DNA of 64,000 nucleotides from Theristus sp. LFF4_11. Taxonomy: Eukaryota > Nematoda > Chromadorea > Monhysterida > Xyalidae. The stretch is taken from positions 44,547 to 108,546 of the forward strand of contig JASANC010002957.1 of NCBI GenBank assembly GCA_030248135.1, read 5' to 3'. Position numbers and translations under genes: made by a program. Position 1 is the first letter of the stretch; the number at the start of each line of letters is the position of its first letter. The notes below the pieces were generated by a model, which was not told the origin of the DNA, ran no database searches, and saw nothing but the letters and a program-made list of their open reading frames with translations. This document shows, one piece after another, positions 49,005 through 60,137 of this stretch.

Positions 49005-49700
49005 TAGGATTGTTAAACAAAAATTGAAATTAAAAAAATTAAATAAAAAACAAAAATGTCGATTTAAAAAATCGAAAGATTTTTCTCCAATACACTCTGA
49101 AAACCTCATTTTTGGCACAATTTTTCAAAAGTTTAACAAATTGTTTTATGATATTACCTTGTAAACCGCCAGCAGTCGATTTTGGACCGTTTTACCAATT
49201 GATTTTAGGCTTGAACAACTTTTGTACAGAAGTTTTTGAGCGTCGCAAAGCTTGTCTTACCATTTCCGATGCAGATAAGGTGACAATTCGCCTCACAATC
49301 TGAATTCTGAGCGTCCGAGCTGCACTGTTTGCAAGCGCTGCAGCTGTACTTTGTCTGCTTGCTATTTCGTGTCGTGTTGTGGCGTCGTCATCATAATTGA
49401 TCGAATTTCAAGCCGGTAAGATTTCTTTCATTTGAACTGGGGATAATTAGTTGCGTTTTGAGGGTCAAAACACTAGAAGAGGCATGATGGTAACGGTTTG
49501 GAAAATGGCTACATTTGTAAATGAGGTCACCAAAACAAAATCTAATAAGTTCCGCCTTACAGGAGTCATTCGAAAGGCGCTTGCTCGTCAGATGTGATTC
49601 TTCGGACTCCCTGATTGATTTAGACCAACTTTGATTTTCATGTTTTTATATTTTTCTTTAAGAAAACAAAAATGACGATTTTTATTTTTTAACAACTCTA
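49005..49700. mobile_element. Diverged relative of the 40696-41342 hAT-like element
   Basis: Starts TAGGATTGTTAAACAAAAAT and ends TTTTTTAACAACTCTA. Long interior identities include CTTACCATTTCCGATGCAGA and TAAGGTGACAATTCGCCTC. No matching 8-bp flanks were found. Confidence 0.75.
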
Positions 49701-50453
49701 TTTAAACGGGTCACTCACATGGGAGATGATTGTCGTTGGGGGCGATATTGATAGCTGGAGCAAATTTTCCACATAGACAGCTGCAAATTTTTAAGATGGG
49801 AGGCGCGGATGTGCATGTGACTTTCGGGGAGGGCGGTCAAAATGTTGAAATTAAATAGGGTAACCCGTCAAACTTGCTACAAACAACAACCGAACATGAG
49901 CAACAAATAATATTAACAATAATTTAGTTTTAAAATAAATGCGAATAGCTTTGTTTGAGTAGCACAGTTTCATATACATACGCAATGCACGGTGACTGCC
50001 ACATGTAAATTGCCAGTCTGATCTGGATATATGACAAGGTTATGAAAACGCCGCGATCATCCGAGGCCGCGATCGTCCCAGGCCGCGATCGTCCCAGGCC
50101 GCGATCGTCCCAGGCCGCGATCGTCCCAGGACGCGATCGTCCCAGGCCGCGATCGTCCCAGGCCGCGATCGTCCCGGGCCGCGATCGTCCCAGGCCGCGA
50201 TCGTCCCGGGCCGCGATCGTCCCGGGCCACGATCATCCCGGGCCGCGATCATCCCAGGCCGCGATCGTCCCAGGCCGCGATCGTCCAGGCCGCGATCTTT
50301 CAGGCCGCGATGCTTCGGCCGCGATACTCCGGGCCGCGATCTCCTGGGCCGCGATAGTACATTTGCCCTCTTTGTGTGTTCATGGGTTTTGTGGAAACAT
50401 CGAGTTTTGAAACTGAGACAGGGAGAACCCCGGAAATAATAAAGACACCATAA

Positions 50454-50663
50454 TACCCGCGCGACGGTGTGGAGTGCCGATGTGCGCAGCCCTCAAACCT
50501 GTGTGCAGCCCGCAAGAACAAACGTTGCCAGCTGCGCTTCATTACACCGGCTGTCTTGAAAATGGTGCAGGTTGCCCTGGAACCGGTGTCGTCAAAATGC
50601 TTGTGGGCTGCACACCGGTTTTGAGGGCTGCGCGCATCGGTACCCCACACCGTCGCACGGGTA
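50454..50663. mobile_element. GC-rich palindromic MITE
   Basis: TACCCGCGCGACGGTGTGG at the left faces CCACACCGTCGCACGGGTA at the right. The arms continue inward with CGCAGCCCTCAAACC against GGTTTTGAGGGCTGCG. It lies just outside foldback element 2. Confidence 0.82.
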
Positions 50664-50880
50664 TGGATAGGAGTAACAAGAAAAGATAATTAGCCACAAA
50701 TTGGATGCTTGATTTTGACCAGATCCGACGCACTAGTTTTTTTAGTGTAATTCAAAGTTTCTCATGCTCTGTATTCTGCGAAAAAGTTTCAAGTGATTTT
50801 ACAAGTGTGGTTTTTTGTATTTTCATTGAATACAAAATCTTTCTTGTAAAGTTTTTGGGTGTTTTCAAATGCTGCGCCAT

Positions 50881-50881
<1 letters not shown>

Positions 50882-50943
<62 letters not shown>
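50882..50943. repeat. (CA)n microsatellite
   Basis: An uninterrupted AC dinucleotide run of about 60 bp. Confidence 0.97.
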
Positions 50944-50948
<5 letters not shown>

Positions 50949-51230
50949 CCCTGGCTGGCATTATTTATGCGGTGATAACGTTTCAAAGTGTGAGCGTTTT
51001 CGGACAACACAGTCCTAGTCTTCTATTTTCGTTTTTTTTCACATGAGATTTTCTTCATGAGTCGAAACTTTGTTTGAATGTCTTTGAGAATATAAAATAA
51101 AAGCGAATCATTAAAGATAACATTAAAAATTTAAAACGTGTTGCATATAAAGGCGGTACAAGCCCCGGCCCATGGCTGGATTCGGGTATTTCGAGTTTTT
51201 GCGCTCAAACCAACATAATAGGTGTACTTA

Positions 51231-52749
51231 TTACGCACACCAATTTTTAGGACCAAACTCCAACTCTGTGGTGCACCACAGCCGATTTTAGTTTTTGGCC
51301 ACTTTTTGGTCCGTTTTGGACCTTTTTTAGAAAAACGGTTTTATTGAGTTTCTGTGTGCTCAAATCGAAAATCCAACATCACCACGTTATTCAGGATATT
51401 TTTATGGGTATGTACCGTATTTTTTGTGCTGAAATATCAAAGCCTTGGGTTTGCTCAAAGTTGACCATTTTTGGGTCACAAATTCTTTTGTAGCTACTTT
51501 GGGCACAGGATCTGGGCTATGAGACCGATTCCACAAGAAAGTCCATGTTTTTCTGCATAGTCTCCACTAAATATCAATGCCGTCCCGACTTTTGTTTGTC
51601 CGCAATAAATCCAGAAAACATCGGAGGTCACTGCTCAAGACACTGAAAATGAGTGTTTAAAAAAAGACACATATCGACGTTGATGTCAAAGTCGACCGAG
51701 GCGCACCGCGTGAACTTGCTAATGCTCAGTGCCATTGCAGCTGGCTGCCATATGATCCGTTTTCGAAGCACTTCGTTTCTCCGTCTAAACCTGCGTATCT
51801 TGTTGTGAAAAGAACTGTTTTGCAAACGTAACAGGTGGCAGCTGCAATGGCACTGAGCCTTAGCAAGTTCACGCGGTGCGTGTCGGTCGACTTCGACATC
51901 AACGTCGATATGTGCAGAAACGTGACGTCGTCAGTTGCAGGAAGACCACGAACGTGCATTGATACTATTGGTGATCATTTAAAAAAAGACTATCGTGCAA
52001 TGATCGGTGTTTTTTGGTGGTTGTTTGGTTGGAAAATTTGTGACTGCGCGTCGGAAAAAACGAGAAAATTGAAATTTTAGAATTTTCTTCGTAACACAGC
52101 CCCTTTCTTCGAATTGTGCTGACACTTTGCACATTTTTAAGTTGTTTATTAAGGAACACTCATTGAAAGTTTTGTCCAAATCGGTTCATTGGTTGGCAAA
52201 ATTTGAGCGGTCAAAATGTGAGACACTACTTATGCACCACCCTGTACACAGCACACGTTGTTGTGTCTCCGTTATTTTAGTTTGGTAGCATGCAGCATGT
52301 TTATTTTTACGCAACAGGCGTAAAACACTCATATTCAGTGTCTTGAGCAGTGACCTCCGATGTTTTCTGGATTTATTGCGGACAAACAAAGGCCGGGACG
52401 GCATTGATATTTAGTGGAGACTATGCAGAAAAACATGGGCTTTCTTGTGGAATTGGTCTCATAGCCCAGATCCTGTGCCCAAAATAACTACAAGAGAATT
52501 TGTGACCCAAAAATGGTCAACTTTGAGCAAACCCAAGGCTTTCATATTTTAGCACAAAAAATACGGTACATACCCATAAAAATGTCCTGAATAACGTGGT
52601 GATGTTGGATTTTCGATTTGAGCACACAGAAACTCAATAAAACCGTTTTTCTAAAAAAGGCCCAAAACGAACCAAAAAGTGGCCAAAACTAAAATCGGCT
52701 GTGGTGCACCACAGAGTTGGAGTTTGGTCCTAAAATTTGGTGTGCGTAA
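51231..52749. mobile_element. Long-inverted-repeat element D
   Basis: Arms of about 430 bp are inverted copies, starting TTACGCACACCAATTTTTAG and ending in the complement at 52749. The central part has a second inverted repeat (CGTGAACTTGCTAATGCTCA type, 51695-51740, against 51836-51920). No transposase was recognised. Confidence 0.85.
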
Positions 52750-53852
52750 TACAGGGTGAGCCAAAAAAAAGGTTCCAATTCTAAAATGCTCTCACTAGCT
52801 TGCGCTGAGGTGTTTCGAGCTGAAAATTGTAACACTATTAGAAAACGTTTGGAGGTTTTTCTGACCAAATTTTTGTTACGGTATGTTGCCCCTATCACTC
52901 ACTACAGCAGAATATCTGAAAAACATGAAAAATCGATAAATGTTGTGAAATACAAAGGGAGAATTTAGCTGTAACAAAGGGACCTCATAGCTCAAAATTT
53001 TTGAACACTGTTAGAACACTTTGGGAGGTTTTTTGTGATTTATTTTTTTTTGCTTACACGTATCAGTTCACTTTTACAGTGTAATTTTCAAAAAATAGCA
53101 ATTTTGACGAAAAAACAATGGTTATCCATAATCTCACTGTTTATCTTGCTCATAAACTGATTTCCGAACTGATGTATCGTCACGCGGGGTCAAATTGAAT
53201 TTTATACGAAATTTCTGAACCACTGTTGAAAAGTTATTCGCATGTTCCCACCAATTGGCAGACCAGACTCGCTGCTCTGCCGTCCACACTTAACCATGAT
53301 ATGGCAGCAAAAACTGAAAATGGAATTGCGTCTTTCACTGCAGAAAACAACTTGTCTGCTGTGGTGAAAATATCAGAGTGGCAAATTGTGTGAATTAAAA
53401 AAAAGGAAAAAACAAGTTGCCTCTGAAAAGTTAAATTTGCATCTGTTCTGAGCAGAACCGCTCACGCACGCTCAGACTCGAAGTGAAACATCAGGGTGAT
53501 CAAAGACTGTTCAAATGCAATTCGGCATTCGGAATTTTCAAGCTACTGTTTGTGCATATTGCTTTTTTCCTATTTTTTGTGTTGTAAACACTCGGGTTGT
53601 CACCAACGTTCATCATTTGATTTTTGTTACAGCTAAATCAACCCCTCTGCATTTTACAACATTTGTCGATTTTTCATATTTTCCAGATATTTTGCTGTAG
53701 TGAGTGACAGGGACAACATATCGTGGCAAAAATTTGGTCAAAAAAACCTCCAAATGTTTTTTAATAGTGTTCCAATTTTCAGCTCGAAACACTTCAGCAC
53801 AAGACAGTGAGAGCATTTTAGAATTGGAACCTTTTTTTTGGCTCACTCTGTA
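52750..53852. mobile_element. Mariner-like element B, copy 2
   Basis: Ends TACAGGGTGAGCCAAAAAAA and the complement at 53835-53852, bounded by TA. The interior is inverted relative to copy 1 and shares, for example, GATGTATCGTCACGCGGGGT. It is 1.1 kb with no coding capacity seen and lies immediately beside element D. Confidence 0.88.
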
Positions 53853-54397
53853 AGTACACCTATTATGTTGGTTTGAGCGCAAAAACTCGAAATACCCAAA
53901 TCCAGCCATGGGCCGGGACTTGTACCGCTGCTGTACAGCAGCGGTACAAGTCCCGGCCCTTATGTGCAACACGTTTTAAAGGTTTACTTTTGATCGCTGC
54001 CGTCGCTCCGAAAAAAAAACAATTTAGTGCCTTCTCTAGTCGACAATTCAAGTCAAGTACAGATAGAACTCACCAATTGGGCCCCACAAAAAGACAATCA
54101 CAGTGTCAGCGTGTCATGAATGAAATTCGCGACTGCACATTCAGTGCCTGCGTCAAACATGAGACGGAATTTCCTCAACAAATCGGTCTCTTTAAAAAAG
54201 CTCGTTTCGTCCGACCACATGTTTCCGAAAAAATCGTTCTGCAGCTCATTTTTAACCTCGTTCAACCGTGTTTAGGAGGGTAGGGTGGAGTCTTTGCCAA
54301 CGACCTCTGCCAATGAATCACTGTCTTGAATTGCGCAAACAGTGGTCGATGTTTTGGAAAACGTGCAGCAAATCAAAATGAATTCGACGATCAGAAA

Positions 54398-57300
54398 TTA
54401 ATGCGAAACGACGATCGGCGTGTCGGGCGGTTGCTTCTCGAAGTACGAGTAGCCGACTGCCGTCTCGAGCGTAACGCCCGTCTGTCGGTTCAGAACGTGC
54501 AGATGGCACTGGTCGGCCGGCGACTCCTGGTGACTGAACGACGCGCACCATCGCTTGCTCGCGCAGAGGTCGCCTAGGGAAGATCACGAAGAACAACGTT
54601 GAATTGCATGATTCGCTCGCGCAGCGGTCTGTGGACGATCACGAAACAAGCATTTTTTGGAGAAAACGAAAAGTTTTGGAGATGATCCAATCTTTCGTTT
54701 GTAAGCGAACATGCCAGGTGTGTTGCATTGCGACGCCCGAAAACACTGCTGTGAACCATAAAGATTGTACAGCATGACCTATTTTTATAAACGTGTCCCA
54801 CTGAAATGACGTCATGATTCGTCAAACATGCGCTTGCCGTTCACTGCAAACCAGATTTCCGTTTAGCCGATTTCTTGCCGTAAAAAATGGTGAATGTCGA
54901 AGTGAATGGTGAATGTGAAAGACCAAACTGACATTTTAGTGCTGTACTTTGACAAACGGGCGTTTTTAAAGCAAATGACGTCATTTTAGTCCGGACACGT
55001 TTGCATAAATTCACAATAGTACTCTGTAACATATCCGACTAGCCAACTGGTTGGCGCATGAATTCTGCTATGTACTGTGCATGAATGGCTGTAGAGGCGG
55101 AGTTCGGTTTGCACAGAGTGTGTGCATCATGTGACCAGCAACCAATCAGCAGCTGGTTGGCTATGTTATTGAGTTCGACTATAGAAATGCCAATCGTTAC
55201 GTCTCTTCCAACCGCATGGTATCAATTTCAGCGTCCTCAGATCGGCCGTTTGACTTGTGATCGCTTTTTGGCCTACGGCAACGCGATAGAACCAAACGTT
55301 GCCGAGAATCGGTTGGCTGCCGTTTGACGGAGGCGGCGTCGGAGGTGGCGACGACGACGCGGCGGTGCCGTTCGGAGGCGGAGTCAACGTCGTCGTCGTC
55401 GTAGGCGGCACCGGACAGACGTCGAAGTTGCAAACTAAAAACATAAATTATTGGGGTGGCGGAGAAATTCGAAATGTACAGGGTGGGCCAAAAAATCTAC
55501 AGGATTTCAAATTGCTCTATCTCGCGTCTGGTTTGAGGTTTCAGGCTGAAATATGGAAACATTTCATGTGGAAACTAGGGTTCGTACTTTTTCAATTTAA
55601 AAAATTTCTGTTTCTGATGATGTCTGATGATATTGTCCTTTGGAATCATCGGTGCTAGACATTGAAGCATTTCAATGCCGAAAGCGAAAGCTATCACTAC
55701 TTTCTGGTGCAGTCAAATGTCTGCGTCAATCTTGCACACACCGTTTTCATCTATTTTCAAAAAATGTCAAAACACGATTAAATAGAAAGAAAAACCTCTA
55801 AAAATTAAAAAATGCGAACCTAAATACTATAAAACTTACAAATTTTAAGTAGTTTGAAGTCCGGTAGCTTTTTGGCCAACCCTGTACTTTAATTATTTGT
55901 TATTTATATTTAATTTTAAATAAATGAAAAAGATATGGTTAATTAAATTCGGGATGGAGTGTGGATAATTAACTTTTGGAGATGGGTACCAGTTCTCCGC
56001 ACGCACAAATCAGAGGGTACCAGTTCTCCGCGTGACCAGTTCTCCGGGTACCAGTTCTCCGGTGACCAGTTCTCAGGGTACCAGTTCTCCTACTGCCAAA
56101 TTAGGCGTTGTTTGTTTTGCGAAATGGTTGAAGAGTTCAAGCAAAAAAATCGTAATCTTCCGAAACCGGATCGCATGAATTTTGGGAATGGTTGTCACTT
56201 TCTGTTTGTCATTCGAAACTCCGACTTTTCTATTTTGGAAAGATTTATCTTTTTTGAATTTGCGTTTTAGTGTTTGTTGATGTTCATGTTGTTGTGCCTT
56301 TTTGCGCGCCGTGCCGTTTTCCATCATGCCCCTTTTACACCTATTTCCGTGTCATGCCCTTAAAATGTCAAAAACCGCGGTCATTTTGGCACGTTTAGGA
56401 CATGGCACGGAAAATACGCGAACGACATGAAAATGGGCACGGGAATTTTTTACCCTAAAAACTGCTGTGGAAGTTTTTAAAAGCAACGGTGATTGATTAG
56501 TGGACGGAGCGGAAAATGTCGCGTTAAAAAACAGAATTTACTGACACGAATAATTCAAAGGTGGCATCGAGCCGGTGATTGAATAATCGGAACAGAATTC
56601 CATCGTCAGATTTGCACCCTGCGTCGTTGACACCAGCATACCGGCGTTGCCAGGACACGTCGTTCCACAGTAGTTCACTGAGAAAAAAATGAAAGGACTG
56701 CTTGACAAAGATTCTCTCTTTTTCTTCGAGCAGAATCTGCTCGCAAATTTTTTTGATCTGCAGGAATAAACGTTTTAATCCTATGTAGGCCTGATTCTAC
56801 GCGAAATTAACATTTTTTTCGATAAGATGAAAAGAGGTCCAATGGTTTTTTGCATTTTTTCTGCATCAATGGTTTACTACTCCATTTCTTTCTTAACATC
56901 CAAAGTTTCGCATGCTCTGTATTCTGCCAAAGAAGTGACAGGTTTCATGACCTACACTGTATGCACACTTCACAGACCTGCACCGGCGGGCGTACCCGCA
57001 CGGTCGCAAACGGGCCCCGTCGACGTGCCCTCGTACACCCGTAGAAAGTCGTACACGCATCCGCTCGCGAGCTCGATGTTGCAGACGCCGAGAAAGTTGA
57101 TCAACACCTGAGTTGATTCGCATAAACGAAGAGGTGCGAATTTAAAAAAAAACAGATAAACAAACGTGTGTATTCAGTGGGTCCCCCCCAGTCAGGGCAG
57201 ATTACTTACTGTATGGCATATTTTGCAGCGCATTGAGAGACAAAAAAAAACGCGTGTCACGTAACATTGAACTCGGTGGTTCACAGTGAATGCCGCTCGG

Positions 57301-59332
57301 TTACAGAGAAACACGCAAGCACGTAAAAAGTAGGTTCGTTTAAAGCTTTCACTTTTTCGCAGAATAATGCAAAGCATATGCGAAGTGAAACGAATCAGAA
57401 GAAGGGTCTATCTAGTTTGGCTGATATCAAACATGCCGTTTGTGGCTAAATATGCTTAGTGGCTAAATACTTGTGGCTTTCGGGTGGGGGGTTTTATAAG
57501 TAAGAGGAGGAACCCTTTATGCAAGACTTCACGGTATTTTAAAATTTTCAGTTCATTCATGATTATTGTTATGTCACCATTTCAGTCGCATTCGGCACGA
57601 ATATGTACCGCTGCACGATGTCGTTGCTGTAGTCAATGGTGAACTCGCCAGACGTCGGCGTCGTATAGACAATGTCGGGCAGCACTGGCGGCGGCCCGCC
57701 GGGTCCAGCACCTCGACCTCCACCGCCTCCTCCACCGCCTCCACCGCCTCCACCACCAGGTGGCCCGCCTGCGTATACTTTTATTTTTTTTATTTTTTTA
57801 ATTTTTGGTTGCACGCCGGTTCCGGAAACCATAAGGTACCAAACTCCGGCGGAAACGGGCAATACTGCCCCGAGCCCAATTTACCCGAATGATACCTACA
57901 GTCGAACTCACTAAAATGTGGAATCAGCTGATTGGTCGGCCGAGGGGAGGCTGCTCACACTCCGCACCCCTCTTTTTTCGTGGATCTGGATTCTATCGAA
58001 TCGTGTTTCTTTTGAATGAGTGTGAATTTCCAGCACCGTTTTCATGCTAAAAATAAACTCAAAGGGTTGGAGAACTGCGAAATTCATTTTTTTTATTCAA
58101 CAGCTCAAAATGCATTTTTTACTGACGACGACGACGACGACGTCGTCGCTTCATTTTTACGTGTGAACTGAAAGACAAAAGCCTGAAATGAGTGCGCTGT
58201 GTAGCCAGCTGAAGGGGTTTCATTCCTAGCTGACCGATCGACATGCGTCCGCAATTAAAAAAAATGCGTTCCGACTTCGCGGATGACGACGACACGACGA
58301 CGACTTTGCTTTCATTTTTTCATTTTCACCGTTTTCAAGTTGTTTTTGGTAAGCTGCTGTGTTCATTTACTTGGTGCACGCAGCAAACCATGCACAGCTC
58401 ACTCCTTTCAGGCTTTTATTTTGCAGTCCACACGCAAAAATTAAGCGACGACGTCGTCGTCGTCATTAAACAAAAAATACATTTTTAGTTGAGCTGTGGA
58501 ATAAAATTTTTCTAAATTTCGCGGTCTCTAACCTTTGAGTTTGTTTTTAGCACAAAAAGGGTGCTGGAAATTCATAAAAACACGTTTCAATAAAATCCAA
58601 ATCCACGAAAAAAGAACGGTGCGGAGTGTGAGCAGCCTCCGCTCGGTCGACCAATCAGCTGATTCCACATTTTAGTGAGTTCGACTGTAGTCATGTTGAA
58701 ATCGCGACGTTTTAAAAAAAACTGCATGCTCGTGGAATGTGTTTTTTTTCCTTGTACTCTATCTGCGGTTGTGTATAGAATGGAGAGCTTCGAAAAAAAG
58801 ATAATCTATGCAAGTTTTTTCGCTCGCCGAAATGATTTCGAAATCACGCGATTACACCAGTGGTTGTTGTCTGCACGTGTGTTTGAGCACACAGAGTCGC
58901 CGAATCGCGCCTCTAGTTTACGGGCACTTGGTGTGGGGTACCACTTGCGGGGTACATCGAGCTCAACGGAGCTCGATATGGCACTCAAACTGCGCATTAA
59001 TTATGGCTGCCACGGCTATTTATTCGAACGTGCATCGGGCGCAAATCATGTGATCTGTTCCAGAGACATGTGTTTGTCATGCGCGCGCGCTACACACCCG
59101 GATGCGTTTGCTTGAACCTCTGTTGAATAATGAATCCCGCGACGTGATATTGTGAAACAATGGGAAAGAATAATGAGCGAAAGTACAATTCTGGCGTGCC
59201 TGTGCACACATGACAAACTGTTCGGTTGGGCATAAATCCACACAAACACGCCTACCTTGCGACCAAACGAGCGTTTCAAGCGAGAGCACAATGACCGCAG
59301 TTACCAGCAATGCGTTACTTCCAACGACCATG
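54398..59332 (-). CDS. Secreted CUB protein with PAN-like C-terminus
   Basis: Minus-strand exons: 59332-59256, 57768-57578, 57107-56978, 56677-about 56548, about 55434-55310 and 54573-54398 (TAA). Exon 1 is a signal peptide, MVVGSNALLVTAVIVLSL. Exon 2 has a glycine run then TTPTSGEFTIDYSNDIVQRY. Exons 3-4 complete a CUB domain: VLINFLGVCN, GCVYDFLRVYEG, VNYCGTTCPG and LTMEFCSDYS. Exon 5 is a Pro/Thr/Ser linker. Exon 6, DLCASKRWCASFSHQ...QCHLHVLNRQTGVTLE, looks like a PAN/apple fold. CUB and PAN modules bind proteins or carbohydrates outside the cell; substrate unknown. Frame across exons 4-5-6 is not resolved, and a small exon may be missing. Intron 1 holds a palindromic element and others hold MITEs. 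Confidence 0.68.
54789..55003 (-). mobile_element. MITE family G, copy 2
   Basis: Inverted copy of 10454-10662 with ends AAACGTGTCCCACTGAAATG and TTAGTCCGGACACGTTTG. The interior shares ACATTTTAGTG and CTTTGACAAACGGGCGTTTT. It is in an intron of the CUB gene. Confidence 0.85.
55477..55886. mobile_element. Mariner-like MITE
   Basis: TACAGGGTGGGCCAAAAAAT at the left faces TTTTTGGCCAACCCTGTA at the right, bounded by TA. It is 410 bp, non-coding, in a CUB-gene intron. Confidence 0.82.
55985..56092. repeat. Short tandem repeat of GGTACCAGTTCTCCG
   Basis: ACCAGTTCTC occurs six times in about 110 bp at irregular 15-30 bp spacing, alternating GGGTACCAG and GTGACCAG forms. Confidence 0.85.
57897..58689. 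mobile_element. TA-flanked palindromic element F
   Basis: TACAGTCGAACTCACTAAAA and GAATCAGCTGATTGGTCG at the left mirror the right end at 58650-58689. The arms are about 240 bp and carry (GAC)n runs on their inner sides (about 58125-58148 and 58445-58465). The element is 793 bp, in intron 1 of the CUB gene. A lone similar end, GAGTTCGACTATAG, is at about 55172. Confidence 0.85.
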
Positions 59333-60137
59333 TTGACATGAAGACGTTCAGTCACCACAACACGAAAGCTAATAAACACTTAAAGAATGGTGTTGTTATG
59401 TAGATTGAGTATACCCGTTCCGTTGTAGCCGATGATTTCATATACCCGTTCTTTGTTTCTCAGCCGGTCGGTTAGTTTAAAAAGAAAATTATTGCCATCT
59501 TCTTACGAAATTATTGCCATCATAATGATCACGTCGTCTTTCTTGCTCTTCTGTTTTTTGTTGCTTATAATGACGCTTTGAAGTACAGTAACTTTCAGAG
59601 CTCGAAGTTTTTTTTCACAGACTGAACCTACCTGTTCCTGGTTTGTGCGATGAATTTGTGGCAATTTCGACTTTGAGAGATATCGTTATCGATTTTTCCA
59701 TCTCAAAAGCGTAATGCGTTTTAATTCATTTGAAAAGCAAGGTGCTTGAAACAATGGTGTCCGGTGCAGCGTCCGTTCGTTGCTAGCGCACTCGGTGCTT
59801 TTGTTTTGTGTTATATTTGTTCGACACAACGACAACAAAAGCGATACAATAATGTTGAATTCATGATCATGTTCAACACGACAAACGGCGCATGTGATAC
59901 TGCCAGCGGGCCTCACTTTTTACATGGATTAAAAACTGGAAATTTTATTTGACACCATGAGAGGTGAAATGAGTGAGTGCTCTTTCTCATGCCATTTTTG
60001 GCAGATCCGAAACTTTTAAAAAAATCCAGTATTGCCGCAAGTTTGACAAGATATGGCAACTTTCGTGGGGAAAATAAAACAATAACAGTTTCTGTTGCTG
60101 GCCACACAGTTGTTGTTGTTGTTGTTGAGATTTTTAG
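59333..60137. other. Upstream flank of the CUB gene
   Basis: Presumed promoter side of the minus-strand CUB gene. No exon or clear promoter motif was found. Confidence 0.4.

Larger units (their letters stand above)
45573..50367. mobile_element. Foldback element 2 with 16-bp tandem-repeat arms and nested insertions
   Basis: The left arm (45573-about 46113) holds about 32 units of GATCGCGGCCTGGGAC; the right arm (about 50051-50367) holds about 18 in reverse. Termini are GGCGTGCGTT at the left and GTACATTTGCC at the right, the same pair as element 1 but swapped in orientation. The 9-mer CTCTTTGTG flanks both sides (45564-45572 and 50368-50376). The interior contains a mariner-like element (46345-48959), another nested in it (46422-48326), a transposase relic and a hAT relative (49005-49700). 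Small GGCTTA repeats adjoin the left arm. The 8-9 bp duplications point to a MULE- or P/hAT-type transposase rather than mariner. Confidence 0.88.
51131..53980. mobile_element. Palindromic element E split at its centre by elements D and B2
   Basis: The left arm (51131-51228) and right arm (53853-53980) are inverted copies: TTGCATATAAAGGCGGTACA, GAGTTTTTGCGCTCAAACCA and CATAATAGGTGTACT match their complements on the right. Between them sit element D and mariner-like B2, joined at TA dinucleotides. Removing both leaves a continuous palindrome centred on GGTGTACTTAAGTACACC. The right arm has an extra GCTGCTGTACAGCAGC hairpin. Confidence 0.8.

Noticed and set aside
40119..50252. Arrays of 16-bp repeats resembling a CRISPR array, and their Arg/Ala-rich open frames
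   Set aside because: Units are contiguous without spacers, occur as inverted arms with target duplications, and the genome is eukaryotic.
54318..54596. Alternative minus-strand frame beginning MFFVIFPRRPLREQAMVRVV
   Set aside because: It overlaps the exon whose other frame gives a Cys-containing PAN-like sequence. The start region is intronic pyrimidine-rich sequence before the acceptor.
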